Positions 50,675 to 59,994 of a stretch of 64,000 bases of DNA are shown one piece after another (position 1 is the stretch's first letter; the number at the start of each line of letters is the position of its first letter). The position numbers and the translations under genes are program-made. The stretch lies in the NCBI RefSeq assembly GCF_007859915.1, contig NZ_SJPM01000001.1, positions 795,502-859,501 of the forward strand, read 5' to 3'. Origin of the DNA: Neorhodopirellula pilleata (lineage in GTDB: Bacteria > Planctomycetota > Planctomycetia > Pirellulales > Pirellulaceae). The notes beneath the pieces were generated by a model. It was not told where the DNA came from, did no database searches, and was given only the letters and a program-made list of their open reading frames with translations.

Positions 50675-52132
50675 ATGAACCATCCGACCCATCGCCGGAG
50701 CTTCCTATCCGACTCCGCCACCGCACTCGGTTCGATCGCATTACTGGATCTGTTGGCCGGGGACCGTCTCTTGGCATCGGAACCGTCGTTCGATTCGAAC
50801 GGCACGCCGGTCGTCGATCCGGCGCGTCCGTTCGTCCCGCGACCCAGCCATTTCCCGGCGAAAGCCAACAAGGTCGTTGTGATCTTCTGCGCCGGTGCGG
50901 TCAGTCAGCTTGAGACATGGGACTATAAACCGGAACTGATCAAACGCGACGGCAAGCCGCTCGAAGGTGGCCTGGCCGTGACGTTTCAAGGCCCGGCCGG
51001 TGACCTCGCTCGTCCGCAGTACACCTTTCGGCAGCGCGGCGAAACGGGGAAATGGGTCAGCGACATGCTTCCGCATTTGGCGGAACTAACCGACGACATC
51101 GCGTTCGTTCATTCATTGACTAGCAAGAGCAACACCCACGGCCCGGCGGAAAACTTTCTATCGACGGGAACACCGCTGGACGGCTTTCCGAGCCTCGGCT
51201 CATGGGTCAGTTACGCGTTGGGAAGCGAGAACCAGAATCTGCCCGCTTATGTCGCGATGCCCGATCCGCGAGGCGTTCCGCAAAACGGTTCCAACAACTG
51301 GGGTCCTGGTTTCTTACCGGCCGCTTTCCAGGGAACGCCGATGAGTTCGAAAGAACCGATTCGGCATCTAACGGCTTCCGGCGTGAGTGTTGAATCCGAT
51401 CTCGCCGCCCGAACGCTATTGCAACGCGTCAACGAACGACATCTTCAACAACATCCCGATGACGGAAAACTCGCCGCTCGCATCGCCAGCTATCAACTCG
51501 CCGCCCGCATGCAGCTCAGCGTTCCCGAGATCACGGACTTGAGTTCTGAACCGGCCCATGTCTTGAAAAGTTACGGTGCCGATGACGAGTCGAATCCCAA
51601 TCGGGCGGCGTTCGCCCGCAACTGCATCTTGGCCAGGCGAATGATCGAAAGTGGTGTTCGGTTCGTGCAATTGTTTAACGGGGCATACGCCAGCGGTGGC
51701 GAACTGAATTGGGACGGGCACAGCAAGTTGAAGGAACAGTACGACAAGCACGCCGCCATTCTCGATCAACCCGCAGCGGCGTTGATCAAAGACATGAAAG
51801 CGAGAGGCTTGTTAGAAGACACGTTGGTCGTTTGGTGTACCGAATTCGGCCGGATGCCGTTCTTTCAAAAAGGGGCCAAAGGTCGTGATCACAATCCCGA
51901 CGGCTTCACCTGCTGGATGACCGGGGCGGGCGTGAAGCCGGGCGTCAGTCACGGGTCGACGGATGAACTCGGACAGAAAGCGGTCGAGAACATTCGCCCG
52001 TTGTACGATTTCAACGCAACGATACTGCATCTGCTGGGCCTGGATCATGAGCGGTTGACGTTCGTGCACAACGGAATCGAACGCCGCCTGACGAACGTCG
52101 AAGGGCATGTGATTAAAGAGATTCTGACTTAG
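50675..52132 (+). CDS. DUF1501 protein with Tat-type signal
   Basis: A 485-residue exported protein of the DUF1501 family (alkaline-phosphatase-like fold). The leader [24 protein letters not shown] fits a twin-arginine signal. Family blocks: [69 protein letters not shown] with [42 protein letters not shown] and [13 protein letters not shown]. Function is not known; it is the regular partner of cytochrome/DUF1549/DUF1553 proteins. ATG 50675 starts the Tat leader; the frame upstream is open through the hexamer repeat but is not coding. It ends 22 nt before the DUF4838 gene. Confidence 0.92.
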   Translation: MNHPTHRRSFLSDSATALGSIALLDLLAGDRLLASEPSFDSNGTPVVDPARPFVPRPSHFPAKANKVVVIFCAGAVSQLETWDYKPELIKRDGKPLEGGLAVTFQGPAGDLARPQYTFRQRGETGKWVSDMLPHLAELTDDIAFVHSLTSKSNTHGPAENFLSTGTPLDGFPSLGSWVSYALGSENQNLPAYVAMPDPRGVPQNGSNNWGPGFLPAAFQGTPMSSKEPIRHLTASGVSVESDLAARTLLQRVNERHLQQHPDDGKLAARIASYQLAARMQLSVPEITDLSSEPAHVLKSYGADDESNPNRAAFARNCILARRMIESGVRFVQLFNGAYASGGELNWDGHSKLKEQYDKHAAILDQPAAALIKDMKARGLLEDTLVVWCTEFGRMPFFQKGAKGRDHNPDGFTCWMTGAGVKPGVSHGSTDELGQKAVENIRPLYDFNATILHLLGLDHERLTFVHNGIERRLTNVEGHVIKEILT

Positions 52133-52154
52133 TGATCCCACTTTTGAGATTCTT

Positions 52155-55100
52155 ATGAAATTCGTTCTCGCATGTCTCGCATGTTTCGCATGTTTCGCTT
52201 TAAAGCTTCTTCAAGCCGATGTTGCGGTCGATGCGGCTGAATCGTTCATTGCGAGAGAAGGGCAGCCACAAGCCGAGATCATCATTGATGAGAACCCGAC
52301 GCGGATGCAACGTGTCGCCGCACATGAGTTCCGGATGCAAATCGAAAAGATCAGTGGTGCGAGATTGCCGATCGTAACCGCACCGAGCGGTCAGCGGGTA
52401 AAGATTTTTATCGGTACGAGTGAACACAATCCGATTACGGCCGATGGACTCAAAAACGGTGCTTACCGCATCACCACGGGATCGGACTGGATGGCGCTCA
52501 TCGGTGACGACAGCGAGTTCACGCCCGGCGAACCGTTTGCCAAGAACAACGGCGACATCCCTCGAGCGCAAGCCGAATGGGAAAAGATCATCGGTGCCCC
52601 GTACGGCATGCCGGCTCGCGGTTTGTACAAGAACCGTCTGCGACTTCCCGGCGACATCGGCAAACCCGATGGCGCGATCACGCAGCCGAAAGAAACCCTC
52701 GACATCTGGGGACTCGACGAACGTGGCAGCTTCAACGCCGTCTGCGGCTACCTGCGCAAGCTCGGCGCTCGATGGTATCTGCCGGGCGAACTGGGCGAAG
52801 TGCTGCCGACGATGGCGACGATCCCGTTGTCGCAAATCGACGAAACCGTGCAGCCTGATTTCCCGCTGCGTCAATTCAACTTTCGTTTCAGCACCGCTGG
52901 TCCCGAAACATCGATGTGGGTCATGCGTCTCGGTCTGCGAAATGACGAACGACTACAGATCGCTCACGGCATATCGACGATGACCAACCACCAAGCCGTG
53001 TTCGACGCGCATCCGGACTGGTTCGCGATCTACGGCGGCAAGACGGACTTCAAGCCAGGCGATTCAAAGTGCCAGGTCTGTTACTCTAACGAAGAACTTT
53101 TCGACGAAACGGTACGGTGGGCAAGAGCGTTGCTCGATACTTACAATTTTGAAACCGTTTCGATCATGCCGCCCGACGGCTACACCGCGATCTGCCAATG
53201 TGAAAAATGCAAAGGCAAGGATTCACCCGAGCGGAATGAGCGAGGTCTACTAAGCGATCATGTTTGGGACTTTGTCAACCGAGTCGCGAAGGAGATCGCT
53301 AAGTCGCATCCGAAAGCCAAAGTACTCAATTGCGCCTATGGCGTTTACACGTTGCCGCCGCTGAACATCGACAAGCTCGAACCGAACGTGCAAGTCTGCA
53401 TCGTCGGCGGCCGGCGACCGATCAATAAGTCGGGCGCCAAAGGCCAGGGCGAATCGTCACCGGAAGCTTTGCGTGCGGCATGGTTGAAGAAAACTGACAA
53501 TCCTCTGTTGAACTTTGAAAACTATCCTTTCACTGATCGCGGTTGGTACCTGCCCAGCTTCGCGGCCGGTTCGATCGCCGACAGCATCCACGCCACGAAA
53601 GGAATCTCCGCCGGTGAAGATATCTGGCTCAGTGTGTCGCGCGACTTCGGCAATAAAGACATCGGGCTAAACCACTTTCTGGTTTACTTCACCGCTCGCA
53701 TGTATTGGGGCGGACGCGACGCGCACGTCGACGCGATGATGCGTGAATATTGCACTCTGTTTTATGGTCCTGCTGAATATGAGATGCTCGCCTTCTTTGC
53801 TTATTGCGAAGCGAACTGGATTGAGATGGATCAGAACAAGGCGAAAGCTGACGAAGCGCTCACGTTGTTCGACAAAGCAAAGAAGCAAGTCGACTCGGCG
53901 AGCGTTTACGGGAAACGGCTCGCCCTGATCGACGATTATCTCAAGGGCCTACGTATGAAAACGCAGCAACTCGGACAGAAAAGAGGCCCGGTTCCGAAGG
54001 TGCGGCTTGTCGGCGACGCATACGACATTGTGATCGATGGAAAACTCGATGACGAATACTGGCAGAACTGTCCCGCCGCGGCCACAGGCCGATTCCGGGA
54101 ACTGCAAACCGGACGAACGCCGACGTTCGAAACCTCATTCAAAGCCGGATGGCAAGGCGGCAATCTGTACTTTGCGATTCGATGTGACGAACATCCCGGC
54201 GAGAAACCAGTCTCTTCTTCGACTCACGACGACGATCAAGCGATTTGGCACGGCGACGCTATCGAGATCCACCTCGCCACGGAAACTCATTCTTACTATC
54301 AGATTGCCATCAGCCCCACCGGTCATATCGTCGATCTCGATCGGGCCGCTTCCAAGGGACAGTCGTTGAGTTGGGATTCCAAGGCCGAAGTGGGCACGCA
54401 CATCGCCGATGATCACTGGACGGTCGAGATTCGGTTGCCGGTGACCGCAGACGAGAACGATCCGCTGAACCAGGTCATCGGTCGGCATCCGACGCAGAGT
54501 CTTCCGTGGCACATCAATCTATGTCGCCAACGAATCCGCGACGACGGCCTGGAACTCAGCGCGCTGTCACCGACCGGCACAACGGGCTTCCATGTCCCGA
54601 TGAAGTTCGCACACTTCTACGACGGACGCTCTCACCAGTTCGATTCCAATTCGGATGCGACTGATTTTGCCATCGGCTTTTCCCGAGCCACTCAGCAACG
54701 CAAGGCAGTTGCTTTCCTAGAGCTTTCCGAAATGGAAAAGATCAGTGATCTGCAAAAGTCCGTCGCATTGGAACAGGCGGCTCTGTTGGACAAAGCAAAC
54801 GCCGAGTCGATCATCGACCGCATGCCGATCGCATCGGTGAAAAAAGCGGCACAGATGCAGCACCTACTTGCCACGGGAAAAGCGTCCGAAGTGATCGCTC
54901 AATTCGCCGATGAGGATTTGAAATCGTGGCCTTTCTGGAAGCGCGGTGACGGGTTCTACTTGCGAGGGCGAGCTTATTACATCCTCAAAGAGGGGACGAA
55001 GGCGGAGGCGGATCTTACCCAGGCTTTGCCTTGGACCAGCGAACGACGCAGTCGCGAGTCATTGCTTTTGACGCTCGCTTTGAACCGCGAAACCAACATG

Positions 55101-55361
55101 GCCGATGACGACGGAGCGTTGGAGGGATTCATGGGCATCGTCGCCGGTCGCGAACGCATTGGAGGTGCTGGAGAATATGCCGCACTACAAGGGATTGCTC
55201 GTATCCAAAGTCGCCGCGGCCAATACGCCGAGGCGTTAAACACTCTCAATCGAGCCGATCCGGATCGTTTGCAAGGAACTTGGCGGGTCAATATTTTGCG
55301 ATCGATCGAAGAGGTCAGATCGGCGCAACGCGACTCAATGAAGAATCGCGAGATCGACTAG
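52155..55361 (+). CDS. DUF4838 glycan-active-type protein with CBM9-like domain
   Basis: A 1068-residue exported protein. The leader MKFVLACLACFACFALKLLQA is built from a tandem LAC/FAC repeat. Residues about 30-130 resemble the alpha-glucuronidase/GH20-type N-terminal domain (MQRVAAHEFRMQIEKISG, IFIGTS). DUF4838 follows, with VSIMPPDGYTAICQCEKCKG and NFENYPFTDRGWYLP. Near 615-800 lies a CBM9-like beta-sandwich (DIVIDGKLDDEYWQNCPA, NLYFAIRCDE, YYQIAISPTGHIVD, HWTVEIRLPV). The C-terminal 250 residues look helical and TPR-like (FYLRGRAYYILKEGTKAEADL). A glycan-binding or hydrolysing role is likely but not proven. It is in the plus-strand run after the DUF1501 gene and is followed by a terminator. 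Confidence 0.82.
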   Translation: MKFVLACLACFACFALKLLQADVAVDAAESFIAREGQPQAEIIIDENPTRMQRVAAHEFRMQIEKISGARLPIVTAPSGQRVKIFIGTSEHNPITADGLKNGAYRITTGSDWMALIGDDSEFTPGEPFAKNNGDIPRAQAEWEKIIGAPYGMPARGLYKNRLRLPGDIGKPDGAITQPKETLDIWGLDERGSFNAVCGYLRKLGARWYLPGELGEVLPTMATIPLSQIDETVQPDFPLRQFNFRFSTAGPETSMWVMRLGLRNDERLQIAHGISTMTNHQAVFDAHPDWFAIYGGKTDFKPGDSKCQVCYSNEELFDETVRWARALLDTYNFETVSIMPPDGYTAICQCEKCKGKDSPERNERGLLSDHVWDFVNRVAKEIAKSHPKAKVLNCAYGVYTLPPLNIDKLEPNVQVCIVGGRRPINKSGAKGQGESSPEALRAAWLKKTDNPLLNFENYPFTDRGWYLPSFAAGSIADSIHATKGISAGEDIWLSVSRDFGNKDIGLNHFLVYFTARMYWGGRDAHVDAMMREYCTLFYGPAEYEMLAFFAYCEANWIEMDQNKAKADEALTLFDKAKKQVDSASVYGKRLALIDDYLKGLRMKTQQLGQKRGPVPKVRLVGDAYDIVIDGKLDDEYWQNCPAAATGRFRELQTGRTPTFETSFKAGWQGGNLYFAIRCDEHPGEKPVSSSTHDDDQAIWHGDAIEIHLATETHSYYQIAISPTGHIVDLDRAASKGQSLSWDSKAEVGTHIADDHWTVEIRLPVTADENDPLNQVIGRHPTQSLPWHINLCRQRIRDDGLELSALSPTGTTGFHVPMKFAHFYDGRSHQFDSNSDATDFAIGFSRATQQRKAVAFLELSEMEKISDLQKSVALEQAALLDKANAESIIDRMPIASVKKAAQMQHLLATGKASEVIAQFADEDLKSWPFWKRGDGFYLRGRAYYILKEGTKAEADLTQALPWTSERRSRESLLLTLALNRETNMADDDGALEGFMGIVAGRERIGGAGEYAALQGIARIQSRRGQYAEALNTLNRADPDRLQGTWRVNILRSIEEVRSAQRDSMKNREID

Positions 55362-55380
55362 TAGCGAGTTATGCTAGTGG

Positions 55381-55406
55381 CGGCGACTCTCCGTCGCCGT
55401 TTCTTC
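55381..55406 (+). terminator. Terminator-like hairpin after the DUF4838 gene
   Basis: A 7-bp stem CGGCGAC (55381-55387) and GTCGCCG (55393-55399), loop TCTCC, followed by TTTCTTCT. It sits 20 nt past the stop and would split the plus-strand run before the next sulfatase. Confidence 0.7.
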
Positions 55407-55462
55407 TATACTATGCTCCCCTTCGTTCCTCACCACTCGCCCCGCTGCATTCGGAGATTACT

Positions 55463-56854
55463 GTGCCCCAACCTGCTTGTCCGCTCTGGCTCAAGATTGT
55501 TTTGATCGCCGTCGGCTTGATACCGATTTTGATTTCTCACCAAGCTTATGCGGTCGCGACGGAGTCTGAACTACGTGGCTCGCGACCAAATGTCATTTTG
55601 GTGATCACGGACGATCAAGGTTACGCGCCTCTCGGTCGAGTCGGACATCCATGGATCCAAACGCCGAACCTGGATCAACTATACGATCAAAGCACCCGGT
55701 TCGATCGATTCTTGGTCAGCCCGACGTGCGCACCGACGCGATCCGCTTTGATGACCGGTCGACATCCGATGAAGAACGGCGTTACTCATACCATCTTGGA
55801 ACGGGAACGGATGACGCTCGACGCTGTCACGTTGCCCGAAACGCTTAAGAAGGTCGGTTACACGTCGGCGATCTTTGGCAAGTGGCACCTAGGCGACGAA
55901 GACGCCTACCAACCGAACGCACGCGGGTTCGACGAATCATTCATTCATGGGGCCGGAGGGATCGGGCAAGCGTACAACTGTAGTTGTGCGGACGCGCCGG
56001 GAAACAAGTACTTTGATCCGGTGATTCGCCACAACGGCACGTTCGTCCAAACGAAAGGCTTTTGCACCGACGTGTTTTTTGATGCGGCGATTGATTGGAT
56101 CGAAACGACGAGCCGGAAAGATTCACCGTTCTTTGCGTACATCGCCACCAACGCCCCGCACTCTCCCTACATCGCTCCAGAAAAGAATGCCAAGCGGTTC
56201 TTGGATCTCGGCCTGAGCGAAGGTGAGTCCGGATTCTATGGAATGATCGAAAACATCGACGAGAACATGGGTCGGCTCGCGAAAGCAATGGCTCGCTTGA
56301 ATTTAGAAAAAAATACGATCCTCATTTTCATGTCCGACAACGGCTCAGCCGGTAACGGTTTGGGACGAATCGGGAAAGCAATCGGAACCACGCCCGACGG
56401 CAAGAAACTGGTTGCGTACAACGCGGGCATGAAAGGAACCAAGGGTTCACCCGACGAGGGAGGTGTGCGGGTGCCATTTCTCGTTCGTTGGGACGACAAG
56501 ATCCAAGCCGGCAATCAAGTCGATCAGATCGCCGCACACATCGATCTGTTTCCAACGCTCGCGGATTTCGCCGGAGCCGAACTGCCGACCGGTCAAGTCG
56601 AGGGCAGGTCCCTATTGTCATTGATCGCCGACCCTGATGCTACTTGGGACGATCGATACCTTGTCACCCACTGCGGTCGTTGGCCGACCGGGGCCGAACC
56701 GAACGACTTTCAATACAAGAAGTTTGCCATCCGCAATCAACGGTATCGATTCGTCGACAATAGCCAACTGTTTGACATGCAGTCCGATCCCGGTCAAACA
56801 CAAAACGTGATCGAATCTCACCCTGAGGTCGTTGCCGCGATGCGCAAGGCGTAA
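55463..56854 (+). CDS. Secreted sulfatase
   Basis: A 463-residue type I sulfatase. The start is GTG 55463: GGAG at 55453-55456 stands 6 nt before it, and a Sec signal follows (LKIVLIAVGLIPILISHQAYA). The longer frame from 55280 lies inside the preceding gene and is rejected. Metal-site start RPNVILVITDDQGY, formylglycine motif C89-A-P-T-R in SPTCAPTRSALMTGRHP, GKWHLGD, FMSDNGSAGNG and KGTKGSPDEGGVRVPFLVRW are all intact, and FDMQSDPGQTQNVIESHP closes the fold. Removal of sulfate esters from a polysaccharide is likely; position specificity cannot be read. It is separated from the DUF4838 gene by a hairpin. Confidence 0.92.
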   Translation: MPQPACPLWLKIVLIAVGLIPILISHQAYAVATESELRGSRPNVILVITDDQGYAPLGRVGHPWIQTPNLDQLYDQSTRFDRFLVSPTCAPTRSALMTGRHPMKNGVTHTILERERMTLDAVTLPETLKKVGYTSAIFGKWHLGDEDAYQPNARGFDESFIHGAGGIGQAYNCSCADAPGNKYFDPVIRHNGTFVQTKGFCTDVFFDAAIDWIETTSRKDSPFFAYIATNAPHSPYIAPEKNAKRFLDLGLSEGESGFYGMIENIDENMGRLAKAMARLNLEKNTILIFMSDNGSAGNGLGRIGKAIGTTPDGKKLVAYNAGMKGTKGSPDEGGVRVPFLVRWDDKIQAGNQVDQIAAHIDLFPTLADFAGAELPTGQVEGRSLLSLIADPDATWDDRYLVTHCGRWPTGAEPNDFQYKKFAIRNQRYRFVDNSQLFDMQSDPGQTQNVIESHPEVVAAMRKA

Positions 56855-57244
56855 GCGTTCTATCTGCCCAGGCGGGTGAACCGGGGCAGTGGGCCGCGTA
56901 CTAGAAGTCCGAGTCACCGTCGCCGGTTCGTTGGGCGCACTCCAGGTGCTCGCACAGTTCCACGACCGCATCGAGGTGGGGAGGGGGGCGTTGTGCGCGG
57001 TCGGTCAAAATCAGACTCGCAATCCGCTTCGCTGCGTTTCGCAATGGCCAAACCTCAAAACGCAGAACCGATTTCGTCCTTGGTGAATAATGCGGGTTCA
57101 ATCACCACGGATCGTTCGGCTTACATTCGCGGAGTTCTGGAAGAGTAAAGCTGAGGTATCGAGTGCAATCGACGACAGAACGTCTTCGGATCTGATTAGA
57201 ATGTTGCCATCTCATCCGTGGTAGCGTTCGATTGAAGGAATGAA
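56855..57244. other. Intergenic region between two sulfatase genes
   Basis: 390 bases with no confident gene. A minus-strand frame at 56901-57101 could encode 66 residues with partly natural composition (LDAVVELCEHLECAQR), but there is no ribosome binding site or context for it. The promoter of the next sulfatase is probably near the 3' end. AAGGA precedes that gene. Confidence 0.45.
56901..57101 (-). CDS. Doubtful small hypothetical protein
   Basis: A 66-residue frame on the minus strand between two plus-strand sulfatase genes. The C-terminal half (LRNAAKRIASLILTD and DAVVELCEHLECAQR) has a helix-like pattern that could be genuine, and a few planctomycete short proteins look like this, but I recognise no family and see no ribosome binding site. 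It may be a remnant or chance. Confidence 0.25.
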   Translation of the reverse strand: MNPHYSPRTKSVLRFEVWPLRNAAKRIASLILTDRAQRPPPHLDAVVELCEHLECAQRTGDGDSDF

Positions 57245-58582
57245 ATGGCTTTTCGACCATCCCTATACTGCCGAGCTATTTGGTTATGCATTGCGATGGG
57301 ATCGGCTGTCGCGGCGGAGACTCGTCCACCAAACATTCTGTTTCTTTTTGCCGATGATGTCGGACAAGAGGTGTTGGAGTGTTACGGCGGCCAGTCTTAT
57401 CCCACGCCGCACTTGAACGAATTGGCACGGACGGGGATGAAGTTCCGTCATGCCTACAGTATGCCGGTTTGCCATCCGTCGCGATTGACGTTGATGTCAG
57501 GAAAGTATCCGTTTCGCCATGGCAAGGTGGCCTGGGGCGATTATCCGCAAGCCGCTGAGGAATTGACTTTTAGCCGACGCTTGCAGCGGGCAGGTTACAC
57601 GACCTACATCGCGGGAAAATGGCAGTTGTGTCTGTTGAAAGATGATCCGCTGCATCCGAAGCGCATGGGCTTTGACCAATGGGATTTGTTCGGATGGCAC
57701 GAGGGCCCTCGCTACTACGAACCGATGATTTATCGCAATGGGACGGTCCGCGAGGATACGATCGGCCATTACGGTCCAGACCTCTATCAAGACGGTCTGA
57801 TCGAATTCATGAAAGCGAATCGTGATCGACCTTTCTTGGCATATTATTCGATGGCGGTTGCGCACGAGGTTACCGACGATTTGAATCCGCCAGTGCCGCA
57901 CGGCCCGTTTGACCGCTATGACAGTTACCCGGAAATGGTTGCCGAGATGGACCGCGCCGTTGGACGAATGGTTGCCGCCTTGGAGGCGCTCAAGCTACGG
58001 GAGAATACATTGATCTTGTTTCTTGCCGACAACGGTACGCCACCGGAGATCATCATCCGCGCCGACGGATCGGATTTAATCCGAACGCCCGTGGTCTCTC
58101 GGCGCAACGGGCTCGATGTGCCCGGTGGAAAGAAGCAGCTCACCAACGCAGGCACCAACGTGCCGATGATCGCCAATTGGCGTGGAACGATCCGCCCCGG
58201 TCAAGAAGTCGATGACCTGGTCGATTTCAGCGACATCATGCCGACGTTTCTCGAACTCGCCGGTGCTTCGCCTCCTTCTGATCAGGTCCTAGACGGAGTG
58301 AGTTTTGCTGATCGGCTTTTTGGCACCGGAGTTTCTCCACGCGCGTTCGCTTATTGCGAAGAAGCCGTGCTTCCCAAACCGGGAGGTGTCGAGCCCGACG
58401 GAGTCAGTTCAGGGATGCGATGGGTGCGAACACAAGATTGGAAACTCTATCGCGACGGACGCTTGTTTCACATGTCCGAAGATCCTACCGAAGCGTACCC
58501 CTTCCACGCGGAACAAGATGACTCAGCCCGTCATGCCGTTCGTCAAAAACTCGTAGATGCCTTCGAGAACCTAGGGCTTTGA
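57245..58582 (+). CDS. Secreted sulfatase
   Basis: A 445-residue type I sulfatase. AAGGA lies 5 nt before the ATG. Signal peptide [15 protein letters not shown], then [22 protein letters not shown] with the metal Asp pair. Formylglycine motif C76-H-P-S-R in [23 protein letters not shown] replaces the common GKWHLG, so a usual substrate-pocket His is Gln here. [20 protein letters not shown] and [17 protein letters not shown] complete the fold. It is the last plus-strand gene of the cluster and is convergent with the DUF6807 gene 22 nt away. Confidence 0.92.
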   Translation: MAFRPSLYCRAIWLCIAMGSAVAAETRPPNILFLFADDVGQEVLECYGGQSYPTPHLNELARTGMKFRHAYSMPVCHPSRLTLMSGKYPFRHGKVAWGDYPQAAEELTFSRRLQRAGYTTYIAGKWQLCLLKDDPLHPKRMGFDQWDLFGWHEGPRYYEPMIYRNGTVREDTIGHYGPDLYQDGLIEFMKANRDRPFLAYYSMAVAHEVTDDLNPPVPHGPFDRYDSYPEMVAEMDRAVGRMVAALEALKLRENTLILFLADNGTPPEIIIRADGSDLIRTPVVSRRNGLDVPGGKKQLTNAGTNVPMIANWRGTIRPGQEVDDLVDFSDIMPTFLELAGASPPSDQVLDGVSFADRLFGTGVSPRAFAYCEEAVLPKPGGVEPDGVSSGMRWVRTQDWKLYRDGRLFHMSEDPTEAYPFHAEQDDSARHAVRQKLVDAFENLGL

Positions 58583-58604
58583 TCATACATATCCAAAGGT
58601 AAGG

Positions 58605-59639
58605 TCATTCAATGACGCGTCGTACCTGAAACTGCACGTGCGGTTCTTCGGATGGTTGTATCTTAAATGGTTGGCGATGGCTAAAGGCATTGAACACCTC
58701 AGTCGCATCATGCGGTTCGTCGCTGGCATGGGCGTGGATCAAATAACGCAGCACCAACGGTTGTTCTTGGGACAGCCGATATTCGGCTTCAAAACAACAC
58801 GCGGCGCCCATCCAACCGTCGTCTCGAACGTGCCAGTGTGTCGGATGACATGGGTTGTCTGGATGATCGAAAAAGGTCAGCCCTGCCGTGACCATCTGAC
58901 GCGATTCGCCCTGGCCGATGGCAACCGGGCCACTGTAGTCCATCCATCGGGCGGGTTGACCAAAGACAGCCTTCTCTCCCTGCAATCCTTCACTGCTCGT
59001 TAGGCGCCCCTGGCCAAAGTGCGCGGAGATGGATTTGGCAACACGAACGGCCAGCATTCCAAAGTTCGTCTTATCCAACTGCGTCTGTTGGCGACCTTGT
59101 CCCGGTCGAAAGGTTGTTTGAATTTCTAACGCGTATTCCTCCTTGGGAAGCGGCAACAACGCAACGATCAGCTCTTGCTCGATCAATTCATCGCCTTCGA
59201 TGCCATACCAGCCGCATTGGGATGCCATGACGGCTTCTTCATCACCGTCTTGATAGGCTATCCACCGTTTCTGACGAATTTGGGTGCCGCGATCGTCTGC
59301 CCAGAAGTCCTGTCCGTCGACCTTGTGATGCGCAAACCAGATGCTGCGATGGTGATCATGGTTCGGTGCGCCGGGATGACCGATTCGAGTGAGGTCACCG
59401 CCCTGAGGACCACGAACGGGATAGAAAAACGGTCGAGGCGAACCGTCGTCGAAATTCCAACAGGTCTTTTCGACTCCGTCGATTCGAAGCGAGACTCTTT
59501 GCCCAGGCAAAGGCACCACTTCACAACGCACCGGCATTTCCGGCGGCTCGGCATTGCAGGTCTGGCCGCTAACGCTCATGACGACTACGAGTATCCAAAG
59601 AAGGACTCGAGCGACCAACCGTGCAGTTCGTTTTCTCAT
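58605..59639 (-). CDS. DUF6807 (PmoA-like) secreted protein
   Basis: A 344-residue exported protein of the DUF6807 family, often named methane oxygenase PmoA in databases although it is not a monooxygenase subunit. The leader LVARVLLWILVVVMSVSGQTCNA is a signal peptide, possibly a lipoprotein-like end. Family blocks: FFYPVRGPQGGDLTR, PNHDHHRSIWFAHHKVDGQDFW with several conserved His, FGMLAVRVAKSISAHFGQG, GEKAVFGQPARWMDYSGPV and DHPDNPCHPTHWHVRDDGW. The His-rich motifs suggest metal or sugar binding. I chose ATG 59639 just before the leader; 59666 is an alternative. Function unknown, but such proteins occur in planctomycete polysaccharide loci. Confidence 0.83.
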   Translation of the reverse strand: MRKRTARLVARVLLWILVVVMSVSGQTCNAEPPEMPVRCEVVPLPGQRVSLRIDGVEKTCWNFDDGSPRPFFYPVRGPQGGDLTRIGHPGAPNHDHHRSIWFAHHKVDGQDFWADDRGTQIRQKRWIAYQDGDEEAVMASQCGWYGIEGDELIEQELIVALLPLPKEEYALEIQTTFRPGQGRQQTQLDKTNFGMLAVRVAKSISAHFGQGRLTSSEGLQGEKAVFGQPARWMDYSGPVAIGQGESRQMVTAGLTFFDHPDNPCHPTHWHVRDDGWMGAACCFEAEYRLSQEQPLVLRYLIHAHASDEPHDATEVFNAFSHRQPFKIQPSEEPHVQFQVRRVIE

Positions 59640-59994
59640 TTGGGGGTTCCGGGTGCTTTCTTCCAATTCGAATTTAGGGTTGGCCGCTAGAGCGTTTTCT
59701 CGCGGTTACCAGCTGAAACCGGACGCTAGCGGGCTGCTGATTCAATCGTAACCCGAAGCGTGAGCGAGGGATCGAACGCCATCAATTCTCTTTTAAGTAT
59801 CGCTCTTTCACGCATTTTGAAGTTGCACTTTTTTCGTAACCCGAAGCGTGAGCGAGGGATAATTGATATTGGCTCATCCCTCGCTCACGCTTCGGGTTAC
59901 TACAAACCAATGCCACAGGCAAAAGCGCAACGTCAAAACTCACGCAGCGGGTTTCGATGAGGACGAAATCAACAGACTGCTAGGCGTGATGTGA
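59640..59994. other. Repeat-rich intergenic region
   Basis: 355 bases without a supported gene. It contains three copies of the dispersed 24-nt repeat listed below and short sequences (GCTAGCGGGCTGCTGATTCA and ATCAACAGACTGCTAGG) that resemble flanks of other repeats. It lies between the divergent promoters of the DUF6807 gene and the end of the DUF1501 gene. Confidence 0.65.
59745..59900. repeat. Three copies of the GTAACCCGAAGCGTGAGCGA repeat
   Basis: Direct copies at 59745-59771 and 59835-59860 and an inverted copy at 59876-59900; the last two form a 24-25 nt arm hairpin with a 15-nt loop. The same sequence forms the inverted repeat at 14771-14852, so five copies occur in this window. Confidence 0.88.

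Noticed and set aside
58605..59639. Methane monooxygenase subunit PmoA
   Set aside because: The database name PmoA attaches to this DUF6807 family, but the protein has a signal peptide and no membrane-embedded monooxygenase features.
59745..59900. Possible CRISPR array
   Set aside because: Only three copies, mixed orientation, unequal spacing and no cas genes; it is a dispersed hairpin repeat.
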